Assembly: GCA_944363005.1 (NCBI GenBank) | Contig: CALVTV010000205.1 | Location: 1-15,041, forward strand | Length of the DNA: 15,041 nucleotides | Direction of reading: 5' to 3' | Origin: an uncultured Clostridia bacterium | GTDB taxonomy: Bacteria > Bacillota > Clostridia > Christensenellales > Aristaeellaceae | In this document: positions 13,199-15,041 of the stretch, piece after piece | How positions within the stretch are numbered: the first letter of the stretch is position 1 | Layout: each line of letters starts with the position of its first letter | Notes under the pieces: model-generated | Told to the model about the DNA's origin: nothing | Seen by the model: only the letters and a program-made list of their open reading frames with translations | The model's database searches: none | Position numbers and translations under genes: made by a program

Positions 13199-14758
13199 AT
13201 GCAGCAAAATCCGGGCCGCACGAAGCTGCGCACCCTCGCGCTGCTGACCGGCATGGGGCTGATGATCCCGTGTTATCTGTTTACCGTCGGCAACATCTGG
13301 TTCTCCCCATGGCCGCTGTACGCGCGCAACCGCGTGGCCATCGTGGTGCTGACGGTGCTCTGCGCGCTCGGTCTGCTGGCCGCGTTCGGGGCCATCGGCC
13401 GTCATGAGGCGTTTTTGGCCCGTCACCGGCGGCGCATTCTCGCCTTTGCCGCGCTGTTTTATCTCCTCGTGCAGATCCTGATGGGGCTTGCCCTGCGCTT
13501 TACCCCCATCACCGACACCGAGCAGTGCTTCACCGCCGCGCAGCTGCTGGCGGATACCGGCGAGTTTGGCAACGTCGAGCGCCCGTTCGTCTACTTCACC
13601 CGCTGCCCGCACAACCTGAGCCTGGTGTACCTGCTCAGCGCGCTCTTTCGTTTCTGCGGCGCGTTCGGGCTGAACGACAGGTTCATGCAGGCGGTCGTGC
13701 TGTGCAGCCTGTTCTTCACGGCCGGGCTGATCGCCTCCGCGCAGCTCGCCGGGCGGCTGGGCGGCGTGCGCGCGCAGATGCGCCTGCTTGTGCTCTTTGC
13801 GCTGTGCCTGCCGCTGCTCTACTGCACCACGGAGATCTACACGGACGCCTTCTCCGTCGCCTTCCCCTCGCTGATGATCGACGCCTTTCTGCGCGCGCGG
13901 GAGAGCCGGGGCTGGGCGCGCAAGCTCGCCTTCTGCGCGGCGTTCGCCGTGTTCGCCTTCATCGGCGCGCAGATGCGCGTGACGGCGCTCATCGCGGCGA
14001 TTGCCTGCCTGATTGCGGCGCTGTTCGACGGCCAAATCCGCCTTTTCTTTGCGATGCTGCTGACGCTTGCGCTCGTGCTCGTTCCCGGCACAGCCGCCGT
14101 CCAGCGCGAAAACGCGCGCCATCTGGGCGCGCAGAACATCGAGGAGCGCGAACTGCCCATCCTGCACTATCTGGCCATGGGTCTGCCGGTCCAGGTGGAC
14201 GAGGGCTACGGCCAGTACGGCTACGGCGGATGGTATCTGTTCACGACCTCCTTTGAGGACACGCAGGAGCGCGACGCGGCGCTGCTTGAGGAGGTCATCG
14301 ACCGGATCTACTACCTGCGCTATCCCAACCGGCTGCTGAACATGCTCTCGCGCAAGAACCTCTCCACCTTCGGGGACGGTACATTCAGCCTCAACGAGAT
14401 CATTCAGGCCGACGAGCCGCAGGCGGACAACCCGGTCAAAGCCGTCATCTTTGCGCAAGGGCCGCTCTATCCGGCGTACTACCACCTGTGCACGGGCATG
14501 TTCATGGCGCAGATGCTGCTCGCCTGCCTCGCCTGCGCGCAGGCCATCCGGCGCCGGGACACGACGGGCGCGCCGCTGTTTCTGACGCTGCTTGGGGCGT
14601 TCCTCTTCCTGAGCCTCTGGGAGACGCGCGGGCGGTACTTCTTCCAATTTGAGATGATCCTGCTCTGCGCGGCGGCGCTGGTACAGCCCCTCAAAAAGCG
14701 CGCCAAGCAGGGCATACCGAGTCCAGCACCGGAAGCCGACACCGCCGATGCGCATTGA
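13199..14758 (+). CDS. GT-C (GT39/PMT-like) membrane glycosyltransferase, third of three
   Basis: 519 residues, polytopic and a tandem paralogue of the preceding protein. Corresponding landmarks are RFTPITDTEQCFTAAQLL (100-117) with Asp106, YFTRCPHNLSLVYL (132-145), LRYPNRLLNML and GDGTFSL in the large loop, and SLWETRGRYFFQF near 471-483. The start is set at 13199 because GGGAGG ends 7 bases upstream. A GTG at 13169 overlapping the previous stop lacks a good site, and the ATG at 13193 is only one base from the Shine-Dalgarno sequence. It closes the operon and is followed by a strong hairpin. It differs from its neighbour in many positions, so the duplication is not recent and the two may use different acceptors. 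Confidence 0.8.
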   Translation: MQQNPGRTKLRTLALLTGMGLMIPCYLFTVGNIWFSPWPLYARNRVAIVVLTVLCALGLLAAFGAIGRHEAFLARHRRRILAFAALFYLLVQILMGLALRFTPITDTEQCFTAAQLLADTGEFGNVERPFVYFTRCPHNLSLVYLLSALFRFCGAFGLNDRFMQAVVLCSLFFTAGLIASAQLAGRLGGVRAQMRLLVLFALCLPLLYCTTEIYTDAFSVAFPSLMIDAFLRARESRGWARKLAFCAAFAVFAFIGAQMRVTALIAAIACLIAALFDGQIRLFFAMLLTLALVLVPGTAAVQRENARHLGAQNIEERELPILHYLAMGLPVQVDEGYGQYGYGGWYLFTTSFEDTQERDAALLEEVIDRIYYLRYPNRLLNMLSRKNLSTFGDGTFSLNEIIQADEPQADNPVKAVIFAQGPLYPAYYHLCTGMFMAQMLLACLACAQAIRRRDTTGAPLFLTLLGAFLFLSLWETRGRYFFQFEMILLCAAALVQPLKKRAKQGIPSPAPEADTADAH

Positions 14759-14784
14759 GCATCGCACCGCCAAACCAAAAAACA

Positions 14785-14826
14785 AACGCCGCCTGCCCGA
14801 AACCTGGGCAGGCGGCGTTGTTGTTG
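14785..14826 (+). terminator. Strong terminator hairpin at the end of the glycosyltransferase operon
   Basis: AACGCCGCCTGCCC (14785-14798) pairs perfectly with GGGCAGGCGGCGTT (14806-14819) around a 7-base loop, 27 bp after the stop codon. The downstream tract is TTGTTGTTGG-like rather than a pure T-run, so its efficiency is uncertain. Confidence 0.8.
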
Positions 14827-14847
14827 GAGCGGATCGGGGAAGCCGCA

Positions 14848-14869
14848 GATCCTCAGCTTTCATAGGATC
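14848..14869. other. Small inverted repeat GATCCT/AGGATC
   Basis: A 6-bp stem with a 10-base loop between the two terminators. It is probably a minor structural part of the intergenic region; no function is assigned. Confidence 0.35.
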
Positions 14870-14870
14870 A

Positions 14871-14908
14871 GCCGTCAGATATCGCTTCCTGACGGCTTCT
14901 TTTGCTTT
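14871..14908 (+). terminator. Second terminator: first hairpin of repeat element E
   Basis: GCCGTCAG (14871-14878) pairs with CTGACGGC (14889-14896) around 10 bases, followed by TTCTTTTGCTTT (14897-14908). This has the form of a rho-independent terminator, placed after the operon's own hairpin. It also corresponds to the first hairpin and T-tract of the dispersed repeat family. Confidence 0.72.
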
Positions 14909-14926
14909 ACAGGGGATACCCCGGAA

Positions 14927-15019
14927 GGAGCCGGGCGCGCCCAGTGGGCGAAGCAGCCCGGCGGAGCGTCGGGAATCGCAAGAAGCGCCGCAGGCGGCGC
15001 GACTATGCGAGTTCCCCGG
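14927..15019 (+). repeat. 93-bp structured module, right copy
   Basis: The inverted counterpart of 1-93. Parts seen are the palindrome GGGCGCGCCC, a GGGC/GCCC hairpin, and the long stem GGGAATCGCA pairing with TGCGAGTTCCC (one bulged G) that encloses the inner hairpin GCGCCGC AG GCGGCGC. Four of the five differences from the left copy fall within the inner hairpin: two are a compensatory pair and two are in its loop. The fifth lies just beside it. Confidence 0.85.
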
Positions 15020-15041
15020 CCCAGTCCCCTTCCTCGCTTCG

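Larger units (their letters stand above)
14871..15041 (+). repeat. Repeat element E (plus orientation) containing the 93-bp module
   Basis: The order is hairpin one (14871-14896), a T-rich tract, GGGG/CCCC hairpin two (14912-14922), the 93-bp module (14927-15019), then a tail of 22 bases running to the window end. That tail matches the outer end of element C (7014-7035, reverse complement) at 21 of 22 bases by eye. The first-hairpin loop and flanks differ more from A-D than those do from each other. The element may continue past the window edge, and its oppositely oriented partner, if any, is not visible. Confidence 0.72.

Noticed and set aside
10360..14863. Large minus-strand frames opposite the three glycosyltransferases
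   Set aside because: The same antisense effect: Arg/Gln/His-rich products mirroring membrane-protein codons, without start signals.
1..15041. The whole window as a transposon or genomic island bounded by terminal inverted repeats
   Set aside because: No transposase, integrase or attachment site is present, the genes are mostly housekeeping, and the end repeats belong to a family that also occurs inside the window.

Overview
The window (15,041 bp, GC-rich) looks like a chromosomal segment from a GC-rich anaerobic Firmicute of the Clostridia type. The pointers are strong AGGAGG-type ribosome binding sites, TTGACA/TATAAT promoters with exact 17-bp spacers, a thioredoxin-reductase-like flavoprotein that has lost the NADPH phosphate-binding motif (as in clostridial ferredoxin-dependent enzymes), and Firmicutes-type RsmF and GT-C proteins. 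No finer taxonomic assignment can be read from the sequence.

Layout. (1) 1-517 is gene-free and filled with structured repeats. (2) 518-2529, minus strand: an operon deoD (purine nucleoside phosphorylase), a YbaK/ProX-type aminoacyl-tRNA deacylase and an M55 D-aminopeptidase, with its own promoter and a terminator hairpin right after the last stop. (3) 2618-4252, plus strand: two genes each with its own promoter, a membrane-anchored SGNH-like protein and a YhcH/YjgK/YiaL protein; the second ends in a terminator. (4) 4311-5141: the thioredoxin-reductase-like flavoprotein. (5) 5180-6994: a 134-residue unknown protein overlapping, and probably translationally coupled to, an RsmF-type rRNA m5C methyltransferase. 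(6) 6995-7500: a second gene-free repeat block that also holds the broken C-terminus of an acetyltransferase. (7) 7503-14758: a seven-gene plus-strand operon of a 51-residue membrane peptide, a GNAT acetyltransferase, a Cof-type HAD phosphatase, an RluA-family pseudouridine synthase and three large polytopic GT-C (GT39/PMT-like) glycosyltransferases, two of which are clear tandem paralogues. (8) 14759-15041: terminators and another repeat copy.

The most unusual content is not coding. A family of about 130-bp elements recurs at about 1-187, 324-453, 7011-7137, 7305-7435 and 14871-15041. Each has the same order of parts: a GTCAGG/CCTGAC hairpin, a T-tract, a GGGGC/GCCCC-type hairpin, a third hairpin and a CTTCGCTTCGCG-like tail. 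Four copies form two composite pairs that lie in opposite orientations and end their centres in the same sequences. In the two outermost copies the third hairpin is interrupted or replaced by a 93-bp structured module. Its two copies sit as inverted repeats at the window ends (88 of 93 positions identical by eye) and show a compensatory base-pair change in an internal hairpin.

Functionally the genes are mostly housekeeping: nucleoside salvage, tRNA/rRNA quality and modification, D-peptide turnover and redox. The three GT-C enzymes suggest glycosylation of a surface polymer or protein using lipid-linked sugars. The lipid-sugar synthase and the acceptor are not in the window.
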